From a virus, in the IMG/VR virus record IMGVR_UViG_3300048914_000069, positions 1 through 50,010 of that record: a stretch of DNA of 50,010 bases. One strand, written 5' to 3'. How positions within the stretch are numbered: position 1 is the stretch's first letter; each line of letters opens with the position of its first letter. Positions 30,584 through 37,969 of this stretch are shown one piece after another. The notes beneath the pieces were generated by a model. The model was not told the origin of the DNA. It saw nothing but the letters and a program-made list of their open reading frames with translations, and made no database searches. A program made the position numbers and the translations under genes.

Positions 30584-31165
30584 ATGAAACTGATTGATAT
30601 TTTGGCGCGAGAGCTGAAGGAGTGGCCGGAAGGTGTTGAGCAGCTGACTCAATCGCAGGTTGATAACGAGCTGTACCAAAGCTTTCCTGAAGATCATCCG
30701 ATGGGGGCGCATTCGCTTGCGCCAAAAGTTGACCTTGAAACTCATCACTCTGAGCGTGACCCGTACCCGGTCGTCACCCGCGCCGAATGGCAGGTCGCAG
30801 TTGATGCGGTGAATGAGCCGAAGGTTACCGAATGGAACGGCGAAGAACTGCCGCCGGTTGGGACGGTGTGTGAGTTTATGAAACACAGTTCACCGCCGTC
30901 ACCGGAAGGACAATGGGCGGTTGGTGATATTCGCTACGTTAGCGACTGCACTGTAATCATCGGTGGTGATAAATGTGAACACGTTCATCATCCGCGAAAC
31001 TGTTCTTTCCGCCCAATCCGAACGCCTGAGCAGATCGCGGCGGAAGAGCGCCTGAAAGCAATCGACGAAATGGCAGCGGTCTACAAGTCGAACTATGAAG
31101 GCCACGTCAAGGATGGCTGCCAAGCACTCTACGACGCCGGTTACCGCAAAACTGATGTACAATAA
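30584..31165 (+). CDS. Moron-encoded accessory protein, 193 aa
   Basis: The C-terminal part FRPIRTPEQIAAEERLKAID and GCQALYDAGYRK is a module common in enteric and Pseudomonas phage accessory proteins. The middle (WNGEELPPVGTVCEFMKHSS to DCTVIIG) is a small beta domain found in the same proteins. Soluble, function unknown. It is flanked by a terminator and its own operator-promoter between capsid and head-completion genes. Confidence 0.72.
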   Translation: MKLIDILARELKEWPEGVEQLTQSQVDNELYQSFPEDHPMGAHSLAPKVDLETHHSERDPYPVVTRAEWQVAVDAVNEPKVTEWNGEELPPVGTVCEFMKHSSPPSPEGQWAVGDIRYVSDCTVIIGGDKCEHVHHPRNCSFRPIRTPEQIAAEERLKAIDEMAAVYKSNYEGHVKDGCQALYDAGYRKTDVQ

Positions 31166-31193
31166 TTCCCAACCTGAAACGAGGTAACACCAC

Positions 31194-31505
31194 ATGCTGC
31201 TGCGAAACAATTCGAGCCGACTGATCACCATCAACGCCCCGATGACCGACGGTGGTTACACCACATTCTTCGACATCAAGCCCGGTGAAAACCCAGCGGT
31301 CGAAGTACCGGATGAGCTGTGCAAATCCGACTTCGTGAAAAACCTGCTCAATACTGGCGACCTGACCCGCATGACCCCGGCTGATACCGACGGCGACGAT
31401 AATCTCGAAGCGCTGCGTAACGAAGCGCTGCTGCTCGGTATCGACGTCAAGAAAACCTGGAACGCCGACAAGATCCGCACCGAGATTGACAAAGTCAACG
31501 TGTGA
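31194..31505 (+). CDS. Small head-region protein, 103 aa
   Basis: It starts after an AGGT site. A beta-rich N-terminus (RLITINAPMTDGGYTTFFDI) is followed by a helical C-terminal SAP-like end (LEALRNEALLLGIDVKKTWN, ...KIRTEIDKV). The position between capsid and DUF4054 genes suggests a head-completion or decoration role. A variant palindrome (31503-31516) overlaps its stop. Confidence 0.6.
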   Translation: MLLRNNSSRLITINAPMTDGGYTTFFDIKPGENPAVEVPDELCKSDFVKNLLNTGDLTRMTPADTDGDDNLEALRNEALLLGIDVKKTWNADKIRTEIDKVNV

Positions 31506-31516
31506 CGGTAATGTCA
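31503..31516. promoter_or_regulatory. Operator variant TGACGGTAATGTCA without a clear promoter
   Basis: It has the TGACG-N4-TGTCA form seen at 11751, 32721 and 44667, but I see no -10 at the right distance. The following ~150 bp hold no gene, so this may be the remnant of a lost cassette. Confidence 0.4.
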
Positions 31517-31653
31517 ATTGCATCAACCAGCGCCAGCAATGCCGTTACGGCTCGGAATGCATCACAGGTTTAGCGGTCGTCCTTCTTCGCGACCAGATCA
31601 TCGCGCCAACGTGGATCAAAGCGCCTGAGATGTTTGAGTAAACCGTAACCCCT

Positions 31654-31690
31654 ACCCCAGCCACTTTAACCGGTGCGACTGGGGTTTTTA
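31654..31690 (+). terminator. Terminator before the DUF4054 gene
   Basis: Stem ACCCCAG/CTGGGGT around an 18-nt loop, then TTTTT. It closes the short non-coding stretch 31506-31690. Confidence 0.75.
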
Positions 31691-31739
31691 CCGTCTGTCA
31701 TGCTATTCTGTAGCGCAACGACACATAGGAGTGGCCACC

Positions 31740-32153
31740 GTGGTCATCACCCAGGCAATGATCGACAGCTTCCGGGCTGAATTCTTCGCGTTCTCCGACG
31801 TTACCAAATGGCCCGACGCGCTGATCAGTTGTGCATTGTGCGAGGCTGACGCCGAGACGGGTTCGAGTCGCTGGGGTGCGTACGAGGACGAGTGCCACAA
31901 CTTCAAGCGGCGTGGAATGTTCTACTTCGCTGCGCACTGGCTCGCGACGAACTACGGCACAACCGGTGTGACCGCTGATCCCAACTCTGAGGCGCGGTTG
32001 AACGTCGCCAGCAAGTCAGTAGGTGATGAGGCTATCGCGTATCGGGTACCTAAGATGATGGACGTGGGCGACGACTGGTTGACCTTCACAGTGTACGGTC
32101 AGCAGTTCTATCGCCTGCGTCGTCGCGCTGGCATGGGCGCTATTGCGGTTTAA
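31740..32153 (+). CDS. DUF4054-type head completion/connector protein
   Basis: The 137-aa GTG start at 31740 is chosen because AGGAG lies 8 nt upstream. [20 protein letters not shown], then [26 protein letters not shown] and [12 protein letters not shown] match the DUF4054 connector family that follows DUF2184 capsids. It would form the ring between portal and neck. Its end overlaps the convergent 32140-32331 by 14 bp. Confidence 0.83.
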   Translation: MVITQAMIDSFRAEFFAFSDVTKWPDALISCALCEADAETGSSRWGAYEDECHNFKRRGMFYFAAHWLATNYGTTGVTADPNSEARLNVASKSVGDEAIAYRVPKMMDVGDDWLTFTVYGQQFYRLRRRAGMGAIAV

Positions 32154-32331
32154 CAGCCGCTGCGTCCTTAATCGTACGACGTGGGTTCTGCACAACGAAA
32201 CTCTCGTTCTGATGTGCGTCGTTGTAGAACATGTCGCTGCACACGAACCCGGCAGCCTGGAGCGCGTCACGTGCGATCTTTGACAGCGTCGCACGACTGG
32301 CACCCTTGAACGTTATGGTCGCGTTAGTCAT
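32140..32331 (-). CDS. 63-aa leftward accessory protein
   Basis: [20 protein letters not shown] suggests an alpha/beta ferredoxin-like mini-domain; a basic end ([15 protein letters not shown]). It is the last gene of a three-gene leftward cassette and overlaps the previous stop. Not recognised. Confidence 0.55.
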   Translation of the reverse strand: MTNATITFKGASRATLSKIARDALQAAGFVCSDMFYNDAHQNESFVVQNPRRTIKDAAAVKPQ

Positions 32332-32462
32332 AAACCCCTCACGTATGCGGATGCTGGATAACCTGGGACTTCGTCAGGCCACGTCTGGTGATACACAGGC
32401 TTGGGTTTGGTCGACTTGTTCTCGCGCAGGACGAAGAACCTTAGTGCCAGTAGCGCGATCAT
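32328..32462 (-). CDS. 44-aa leftward membrane-associated peptide
   Basis: ATG at 32462 overlaps the upstream stop and its TGA overlaps the downstream ATG. A hydrophobic N-terminus (MIALLALRFFVLR) is followed by a Pro/Tyr-rich tail. Unknown. Confidence 0.5.
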   Translation of the reverse strand: MIALLALRFFVLRENKSTKPKPVYHQTWPDEVPGYPASAYVRGL

Positions 32463-32671
32463 ACCGACCGCCCCGCTTCGTCTTTCAGTCGCTGACATTC
32501 TTCGACGCTTGGTTTGTTGACGCGACCGTCTTCCCAGCTCCGGCGTGGCGCTTCACCCTTCAACCGACGGAACACGTTGCCGACTTTGCGACGGATCAGA
32601 CGCTGCGTGAAACTTTGACCGGTGACGATCTCGTAAACAGTGCCAGCGATGTCAGACAGGAAGTATTTCAT
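32459..32671 (-). CDS. 70-aa basic leftward protein
   Basis: The GGAG site lies within a 12-bp inverted repeat just upstream. The product is very basic (TQRLIRRKVGNVFRRLKGEAP), possibly nucleic-acid-binding. Not recognised. It is the first gene of the three-gene cassette. Confidence 0.55.
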   Translation of the reverse strand: MKYFLSDIAGTVYEIVTGQSFTQRLIRRKVGNVFRRLKGEAPRRSWEDGRVNKPSVEECQRLKDEAGRSV

Positions 32672-32675
32672 GGTT

Positions 32676-32708
32676 GTGACTCCATCGGTTGGGGTTCGAT
32701 GGAGTCAC
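32676..32708 (-). promoter_or_regulatory. Perfect 12-bp inverted repeat at a leftward start site
   Basis: GTGACTCCATCG/CGATGGAGTCAC with a 9-bp centre. It covers the predicted transcript start and the ribosome site of 32459-32671 and partly overlaps the -10. It could be a DNA operator, or an mRNA hairpin if transcription starts further upstream. Confidence 0.6.
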
Positions 32709-32735
32709 TGTGGATCATAATGACGAGCCTGTCAA
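32707..32735 (-). promoter_or_regulatory. Leftward promoter with operator variant
   Basis: -35 TTGACA, 17 bp, -10 CACAGT, read leftward; variant palindrome TGACGAGCCTGTCA at 32721-32734. Confidence 0.55.
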
Positions 32736-32746
32736 TATAATTATTA

Positions 32747-33313
32747 TCACGCCGCCGCAGGGACCAGTGTGAGCTCAGGTGGTGCGAATCGAAGGAACCG
32801 CTGCATAACCATGCGTACTTCGCGTTCCATCTCTTGCTGATGATCGGTGGGGATCTTCTCAGCGAGTAGCATCGCATCATGCCACAAGGCGCCTATGAGG
32901 CTGTCGGGACCTTTGACGTCCACACCTTCCATCTCAGGGCGCGACGGCGCTGGCGGCTCGGCAAGCTTGCGCTGGTGCGAGGCTGCGCGTATCTCACGGA
33001 TGGTCGTACGCATCGCCCCGACCGTCTCAAAGCTGAGTACGTCAAGACCCAGGCGGTAAGCGGCTCGGAAGGTTGACACGTAGAGTTTCACTGCGTCGGG
33101 TGCTGGCTTCTCTTTCGAGCCTGCCACGGGGCGACCCGCTGTCTGACTCCACCCGTTGATTTTGAAGGCGTCCCGAACCACCTCGTTGAAGTGACCCAGG
33201 TCGGCAACGTCCTCAGCCTTCAAGGTCGAGAACATCCCGTTTGCGGCGCTTTCCACGCCTTTGGCTTTGCGTGCGATGTTGGTGAAGTCCACTGCTAATG
33301 TTTGAGCGTTCAT
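32747..33313 (-). CDS. Leftward accessory protein, 188 aa
   Basis: The mostly helical, soluble protein MNAQTLAVDFTNIARKAKGV... has a basic middle (IREIRAASHQRKLAEPP) and a Pro-rich loop before a helical end. No motif is recognised. It is the second gene of cassette B, about 80 bp after the 38-nt RNA motif. It might belong to phage DNA-associated proteins, but this is a guess. Confidence 0.6.
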   Translation of the reverse strand: MNAQTLAVDFTNIARKAKGVESAANGMFSTLKAEDVADLGHFNEVVRDAFKINGWSQTAGRPVAGSKEKPAPDAVKLYVSTFRAAYRLGLDVLSFETVGAMRTTIREIRAASHQRKLAEPPAPSRPEMEGVDVKGPDSLIGALWHDAMLLAEKIPTDHQQEMEREVRMVMQRFLRFAPPELTLVPAAA

Positions 33314-33385
33314 GGTGCACTACCTCAAGTGTTTAGGTTGGGTAGCGTCCGTGCATGTGTAGCACCGTCGTTGTCATGTCTGTGC

Positions 33386-33423
33386 GGCACTGACTTAGCC
33401 CCAGTTAAGGGGCTTGAGGTGGG
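33386..33423 (-). ncRNA. 38-nt repeated hairpin motif (copy B)
   Basis: 35 of 38 positions match 17459-17496 in the sense of transcription. The stem and loop are identical; the three changes lie outside the stem. As in copy A it follows a short gene behind an operator-promoter and precedes another gene. Confidence 0.6.
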
Positions 33424-33432
33424 TAGGGCTGA

Positions 33433-33555
33433 TCAGGTCCGGGGGCGCTGTACCCATTGACCGTCCAGGGGCCCACCCTTCATTCGAACCCACTGCATAC
33501 CTCTTGCTGGGCGTTTAGAAGGTCTTGGGTCGTTTACACCGATTACGTATTTCAT
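33433..33555 (-). CDS. 40-aa basic protein of cassette B
   Basis: ATG 33555 is set by the GGAG of the shared leader. The product MKYVIGVNDPRPSKRPARGM... ends with a MKGGPLDGQWVQRP stretch; the GGPLDG motif recurs in small phage proteins. Function unknown. Confidence 0.6.
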   Translation of the reverse strand: MKYVIGVNDPRPSKRPARGMQWVRMKGGPLDGQWVQRPRT

Positions 33556-33580
33556 CTCATCTTGCTCCGTTGTTCGTTTC
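33552..33580 (-). repeat. 29-nt leader shared with cassette A (copy B)
   Basis: 27 of 29 positions match 17290-17318. It begins at the predicted transcript start of the promoter at 33590-33618. Confidence 0.8.
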
Positions 33581-33589
33581 AGTAGGGTC

Positions 33590-33618
33590 AGTATTATCCA
33601 GAATGACGGGTTCGTCAA
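33590..33618 (-). promoter_or_regulatory. Leftward promoter with TGACG-N4-CGTCA operator (cassette B)
   Basis: -35 TTGACG, 17 bp, -10 AATACT, read leftward; palindrome TGACGGGTTCGTCA at 33604-33617. Confidence 0.75.
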
Positions 33619-33783
33619 TACCGTTGGTCAGGTACTCAGTGACCAGATCATGTCAAATAGTCACAGAACGTCCACTGTAATTTTCCAGTCACGGAAATGA
33701 AGACGACCCAGTAGTCACAGAGTGACCAGTAACGACTATCTAGTCATGAAATGTCTTTTCTAGGGTCACCGGTGCTGAAACCA
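33619..33783. other. Non-coding stretch with repeated AGTCAC/GTGAC motifs
   Basis: No gene. AGTCAC occurs at least three times (about 33659, 33690 and 33714) with GTGACC in the other sense nearby. It directly precedes the TACCCCG element and may be part of it. Confidence 0.45.
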
Positions 33784-34044
33784 TACCCCGTACCCCGAAA
33801 CTCGCAAACTATCCGGGGTACGATTCTAGCGCTCTAGCACGCGGGTTTGAGGGGTGTTAACCGAATACCCCGCATCGATCTCACTCTCACGCCGCTGGCT
33901 ATATACGTTACTGTATTACATACATACCATCCCTATTCTAATATTATTTATTAAGGGTATCGGGGTATAGAATAAAAGGAGGTGTCTATCCCGGTACTCT
34001 CAGCGATACCCCGAATGTCTACCCCGTATAGAATTACCGGGGTA
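33784..34044. repeat. TACCCCG-iteron non-coding element, copy 2
   Basis: Eight exact TACCCCG/CGGGGTA heptamers: 33784, 33791, 33824(-), 33866, 33961(-), 34007, 34020 and 34038(-). Blocks shared with copy 1 in the same order: ACTCGCAAACTATCCGGGGT, CGAATACCCCG-Y-ATCG, and CTAATATTATTTATT then GGGTATCGGGGTATA. The short stems between them differ in sequence, which could be compensatory. It ends just before a neck gene. Confidence 0.75.
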
Positions 34045-34048
34045 AGGA

Positions 34049-34075
34049 TTGTCACGACAACCATTGTGGTATTAT
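34049..34075 (+). promoter_or_regulatory. Possible promoter for the neck/tail operon
   Basis: TTGTCA, 15 bp, TATTAT, ending only 7 bp before ATG 34083, so the mRNA would be leaderless or nearly so; no Shine-Dalgarno is seen. The spacing is short, so the call is weak. Confidence 0.35.
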
Positions 34076-34082
34076 TCGACCC

Positions 34083-34568
34083 ATGGCTATCTCCCTGAAA
34101 ACCGTTGACTTCCAACGGGCCGTCGACAAACTGAAAACGGAACTGAAAACGTTTCGCGGGGGCAAGTACGCGCTCGTCGGAATTCATGAGGATGCCGGAA
34201 AAGTCGAAGGTGAGCAGATGACCGAGGCTGAACTCGGCGCGCTTCAGCACTTCGGTACTGATGGACCCCCTAAGATTCCAGCACGCCCCTGGCTCGACGT
34301 CGGCGTGCAGTCAGGTACGGTTGATGTGATCGATTACGTTCGCGACCAGATCGGCAAAGGTGCAAACCTTGACACGGTCATCGAGGGTGTCGGCATCTTG
34401 GCGGCTGGGGCGACTCAGCAGTACATCACGGACCTGAAGACACCACCCAACGCACCGTATACAATCGCCAAGAAGGGATCGGATAACCCCCTTATCGACA
34501 CGGGGCGCATGCGCGCCTCTGTCACATCCACAGTCACCGACGAAAAACCGACAGAGGGCCTTGTATGA
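34083..34568 (+). CDS. HK97 gp10-like / neck morphogenesis protein
   Basis: 161 aa. GGKYALVGIHEDAGKVEG, AELGALQHFGTDG, IPARPWLDVGVQSG and PLIDTGRMRASVT are the signature blocks of the virion morphogenesis/gp10-like neck proteins. It links the head connector to the tail. It is the first gene after the second TACCCCG element. Confidence 0.83.
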   Translation: MAISLKTVDFQRAVDKLKTELKTFRGGKYALVGIHEDAGKVEGEQMTEAELGALQHFGTDGPPKIPARPWLDVGVQSGTVDVIDYVRDQIGKGANLDTVIEGVGILAAGATQQYITDLKTPPNAPYTIAKKGSDNPLIDTGRMRASVTSTVTDEKPTEGLV

Positions 34569-34921
34569 GTTTGCTGATGACCGGACATATCGACGCGGTA
34601 TTCGTCTCGGTCCCTGCAACCCGTACCGCGATGACTGGCGGCGGCTACGTCGACGGGATATTCGTACCCGGCTCGACGACCACATCCGATTACATCGTGA
34701 ATATCCAGCCGGTGAGTGAGCGCGAACTCGACTTCTTGTCACAAGGCGGGGAGCGTATCGTCGACCCACGCCGGATCTACATCAACGACGGCAACATGCA
34801 ACTGATCGACCAGACCGGTACGTGGACGTTCCTCGGTCAGACATGGAAGGCGCATCGGTGCGATAATCGATACTGGCGTGACTACTGCAAGTGCATCGTA
34901 TCGAGGATCGACGACCAGTGA
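34565..34921 (+). CDS. Head-tail joining protein, 118 aa
   Basis: A beta-rich protein with DYIVNIQPVSERELDFLSQG, then RRIYINDG and TWTFLGQTWKAHRC. The size and position between gp10-like and terminator-like genes fit a head-tail adaptor in DUF3383 myophages. It overlaps both neighbours by 4 bp. Confidence 0.7.
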   Translation: MSLLMTGHIDAVFVSVPATRTAMTGGGYVDGIFVPGSTTTSDYIVNIQPVSERELDFLSQGGERIVDPRRIYINDGNMQLIDQTGTWTFLGQTWKAHRCDNRYWRDYCKCIVSRIDDQ

Positions 34922-35523
34922 CCAACGAACAGCTTTTCGCCATCCTACGACCGATCATCATGCGCGTGACGGGCGTTCCTGAGTGCATCCTTGCAGACCA
35001 GAACGCCAAGTCGCCCACAGGTGAATACGCATCGATTCGACCACGTCAGAGCATCGACCAGCGTGGACAAGCTCACATCTACTCGCTCGACAAGATCGGC
35101 GACCTCGTAACCGTTGACGTGCGCGCCCAGGTTATCGCCACAGCAAGTGTGAATTTCTACCGGGGTGACGCAATGGCACGGGTTGAACGCCTCAAGGAGT
35201 GCAACAAGCGCCCAGACGTGTCGATGGATCTATTTCGCGCCAAGGTACGGTGGTTGGGTACGTCAGCCGCCAACAACCTCACAGCGTTACAGTCGGTCAA
35301 TTGGGAGCAGCGTGCGCAGATCTCGATTCGTCTCGGTTACGAGGTGTCGAATATCAACGACGTGAACAATATCCTCAGCGCCAGCGTGATCGTCGAGAAC
35401 GAAGACGGTGATGTGTTGCAGACGATCGATGTGGCCCCGATTCAGCCGGTATTTCGGTCGACGATGAGCGAGAGTATTCGCACCACTATGGGTGGCGCGT
35501 TTCGAATCGGGGTGATGGTATGA
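34918..35523 (+). CDS. Neck/tail terminator protein (gp12-like)
   Basis: GTG start overlapping the previous stop; 201 aa. ECILADQNAKSPTGEYASIR and a later strand-rich part fit the phage neck terminator group (LIC_12616/gp12-like). Its end (FRSTMSESIRTTMGGAFR) is repeated in degenerate form in the next small frame, a duplication scar. Confidence 0.72.
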   Translation: MTNEQLFAILRPIIMRVTGVPECILADQNAKSPTGEYASIRPRQSIDQRGQAHIYSLDKIGDLVTVDVRAQVIATASVNFYRGDAMARVERLKECNKRPDVSMDLFRAKVRWLGTSAANNLTALQSVNWEQRAQISIRLGYEVSNINDVNNILSASVIVENEDGDVLQTIDVAPIQPVFRSTMSESIRTTMGGAFRIGVMV

Positions 35524-35675
35524 GTTATCCGGTGACCAATTTCATACGAATTAATACTTTCACACGGGGGTCGAGGGTCGCGCCGATCCCGGAAGAACCT
35601 GACCCCGTGATTCGGTCAACGATGGGTGATAAGATTCGTACCACTATGAGCGGCGCGTCCCGTTCAATCAAATGA
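35520..35675 (+). pseudogene. 51-aa chimeric remnant of a gene-junction duplication
   Basis: The frame overlaps the upstream stop (ATGA). Its N-terminus MSYPVTNFIRINTFTR resembles the sheath start MSYPATNVIQINTRI (37970), and its C-terminus VIRSTMGDKIRTTMSGA resembles the end of the upstream gene. So an old neck-end/sheath-start junction was duplicated and the tailspike gene now lies between the copies. It may still be translated. Confidence 0.7.
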
Positions 35676-35685
35676 GGATGTGACT

Positions 35686-37905
35686 ATGGAAACCGCAACA
35701 CTACTGGATTTAGCGCCATCCCCAGGCGTCCTTGCAGGTTCTGAGGTGCTTGAGACAGTTGTGGGCGGTGCGAGTGTCACGATCACAGCCCAGCAGGTCG
35801 CTACCATCGCCACAACGGCTTCAGCGCTGGACGCCCAGGCACGTGTTGATGCATTGAATGGTGGCGCGCCTACCGACTTGAATCGACTGGTTGAGATTGC
35901 AGCGGCGATCAACAACGACCCGGCGTACCACACGACGGTCGATAATGCGTTGGCGACTAAGGTTAATGTTGCGGATTTAGCGAATATATCTGATTTGAGC
36001 AAGGGTGCCGGATCGGTAGGTAATGGCGCCATAGCCGTGAGTACCGTTGCAAATATGATTGGTCTGACCGGGATGACTACCGGGCAACGTGTTAGTACCT
36101 TCGAGTATTCCGCCGGATCAGGGGGTGGTGGTACGTACTTGTTTACTGTGTCCGGTAGCCCACCAGCCAATAACAGCGTCACTATTTTTCGATCTACTGA
36201 TGGGACTGGTTACTGGTCACTGATCCATAACGGAACGATTGACGTTAAGCAGGCCGGTGCGGCGGCTGGAATTGATTGTTCTGCGGTATTCGCCGCCGTT
36301 GTGGCCGCCGTTGTGGCCAGTAATGGCGCAATCTCACGTGTGATATTCTCAGCGGTGACTGGTGGTCAATACACGGTTGCCAGTCAGGTTCTGTTCAATT
36401 GCAGCCAGATTGTCTATGAGTTCCAGGCAGATGTGGTGAATACCTCGACGACCTATGCAACCCCATTAATTTTCGCTCACGATCTGAATGCCCAGCCAAC
36501 CGCAGCACTGCTCAACGTAACGATCATCGGCAACGGTCATAAGTGGGATGGTAACGGTGCTGCCATCTTGGCAGGTATGGGACTTGGTCCCGGTGTGTTA
36601 CCTTCAACTTTCCCAGCGCCGATGTTCAACTACATCGATAATCTGAATATCCACGAGACTGATTTTGCCAATGGCGTTTATGACAGTCTGAATCTGCGTC
36701 AGTGCCGAAACCACAAAATCACCAACTGCATCTTTCGCGACGCCACGCAGTATCTGGCCAACGGCCTGAATATTACGACCAACTGGGCTACGTACGTGCG
36801 CGGCGATTACAGCACCTATAGTCACGGTGTTGTCGAAGACTGTTTGGCCTATAACAACTCGTCCATGGGGATGACCTACTACCATTGCTGCGGCGGCACG
36901 TTCCGGCGGTGCATTGCGCACAACAACGGATTAAACAATGGCTCTGGCGGCTCCGGGAGTGGATTCAGCTATGAGATGCCATCCGGGGCGTTCTCGATCA
37001 AATACGCAGACGGGCTATTTGACGACTGCCACGCCAACAACAACGGTATCAATGGATACTATATCAACACGCCAGGAGTTCTGGTTAATGCTGCATGCAC
37101 CTCTTTCGGAAACGGTGTTCTTGGACTTGCAAACGATGTAAGCGGATTGCAGATGTGCGGAGTCTGCGTTTCTGGCGCGGATCAAGTAACGGTGCTTGGG
37201 AAACATCAGTTCAACGCTCGACACGGTGTTTCCTTCCTCGGTGCGTCAGGACTGCAACCCACGTGGAACTGCGCGGGAGAATATGGCGACAACGCGGGTA
37301 GCGGCATCAATATCCAAGGTATATATCGTGGCGGGGTTGCACCCGGTACCAAACTGTTCCGCAACGGTCGCACGTTGATCGGTGGGCAAAACCTGACGGC
37401 GCTCAACGTATCGAACTCTACATATAACAATGCGGCAGGGGAGTTCATTGCCGTAGGTCTTGAGTTCGACAGCAATGGCGGCAGGGATATCAACATAGGG
37501 AACGTTCGAACGGTCCGGATAGCAGGTAATAACTGCGTCAATAGTAACGACATGCGAGGCTCAAGCGGGGGTACCGGGTTTGGGTTTGGTGCCATCGCCA
37601 ATCTGTTTCTCAACACCAACTTTATGGATGTGGTGGGTAACGGTTGGACCACTAACGCCTATGTAATCGGCAACGATGTAACGAACGTCTACCAGTTTGC
37701 AAATAAATCAAACCAAGCCACCGGTAACGTCATGACGAACAGCGGCAGTACTAAGTTCGGCATTTCCAGCGCCGCACGCATCACGACCGGTACGCATACC
37801 ACATTGACCGCTCTACCGGCTACCGGTACAGCCACCCTGACGGATGTTTCGAATGTGCTTGCCACCCTCATCGAATCGCAGAAAGATGGGTTGATGCAGG
37901 GTTGA
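35686..37905 (+). CDS. Tailspike with beta-helix (candidate depolymerase/receptor-binding protein)
   Basis: 739 aa from ATG 35686 (GAGG site). The N-terminal ~115 residues have tail-attachment repeats (ALDAQARVDALNGGAPTDLN, RLVEIAAAINNDPAYHTTVD). The central 230-640 region is rich in short N/G/V-repeating strands (HNNGLNNGSGGSG, ANNNGINGYYINTPG), typical of right-handed beta-helix pectate-lyase-like spikes. A small C-terminal domain follows. No catalytic motif can be read safely. Its place between neck and sheath genes is unusual and marked by a duplication scar, so it is probably acquired. Confidence 0.78.
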   Translation: METATLLDLAPSPGVLAGSEVLETVVGGASVTITAQQVATIATTASALDAQARVDALNGGAPTDLNRLVEIAAAINNDPAYHTTVDNALATKVNVADLANISDLSKGAGSVGNGAIAVSTVANMIGLTGMTTGQRVSTFEYSAGSGGGGTYLFTVSGSPPANNSVTIFRSTDGTGYWSLIHNGTIDVKQAGAAAGIDCSAVFAAVVAAVVASNGAISRVIFSAVTGGQYTVASQVLFNCSQIVYEFQADVVNTSTTYATPLIFAHDLNAQPTAALLNVTIIGNGHKWDGNGAAILAGMGLGPGVLPSTFPAPMFNYIDNLNIHETDFANGVYDSLNLRQCRNHKITNCIFRDATQYLANGLNITTNWATYVRGDYSTYSHGVVEDCLAYNNSSMGMTYYHCCGGTFRRCIAHNNGLNNGSGGSGSGFSYEMPSGAFSIKYADGLFDDCHANNNGINGYYINTPGVLVNAACTSFGNGVLGLANDVSGLQMCGVCVSGADQVTVLGKHQFNARHGVSFLGASGLQPTWNCAGEYGDNAGSGINIQGIYRGGVAPGTKLFRNGRTLIGGQNLTALNVSNSTYNNAAGEFIAVGLEFDSNGGRDINIGNVRTVRIAGNNCVNSNDMRGSSGGTGFGFGAIANLFLNTNFMDVVGNGWTTNAYVIGNDVTNVYQFANKSNQATGNVMTNSGSTKFGISSAARITTGTHTTLTALPATGTATLTDVSNVLATLIESQKDGLMQG

Positions 37906-37969
37906 TAGTCACACCATCGAATCCCGTGATAGACTCTCGCGGGATTACACACCTTCTCGGAGTTAGCAA

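Noticed and set aside
32518-32531. TGACGCGACCGTCT inside a coding region
   Set aside because: One arm mismatched at its last base and no -10; probably chance.
37920-37946. AATCCCG/CGGGATT hairpin before the sheath gene as a terminator
   Set aside because: 13-nt loop and no T run on either strand; may be a weak mRNA structure.
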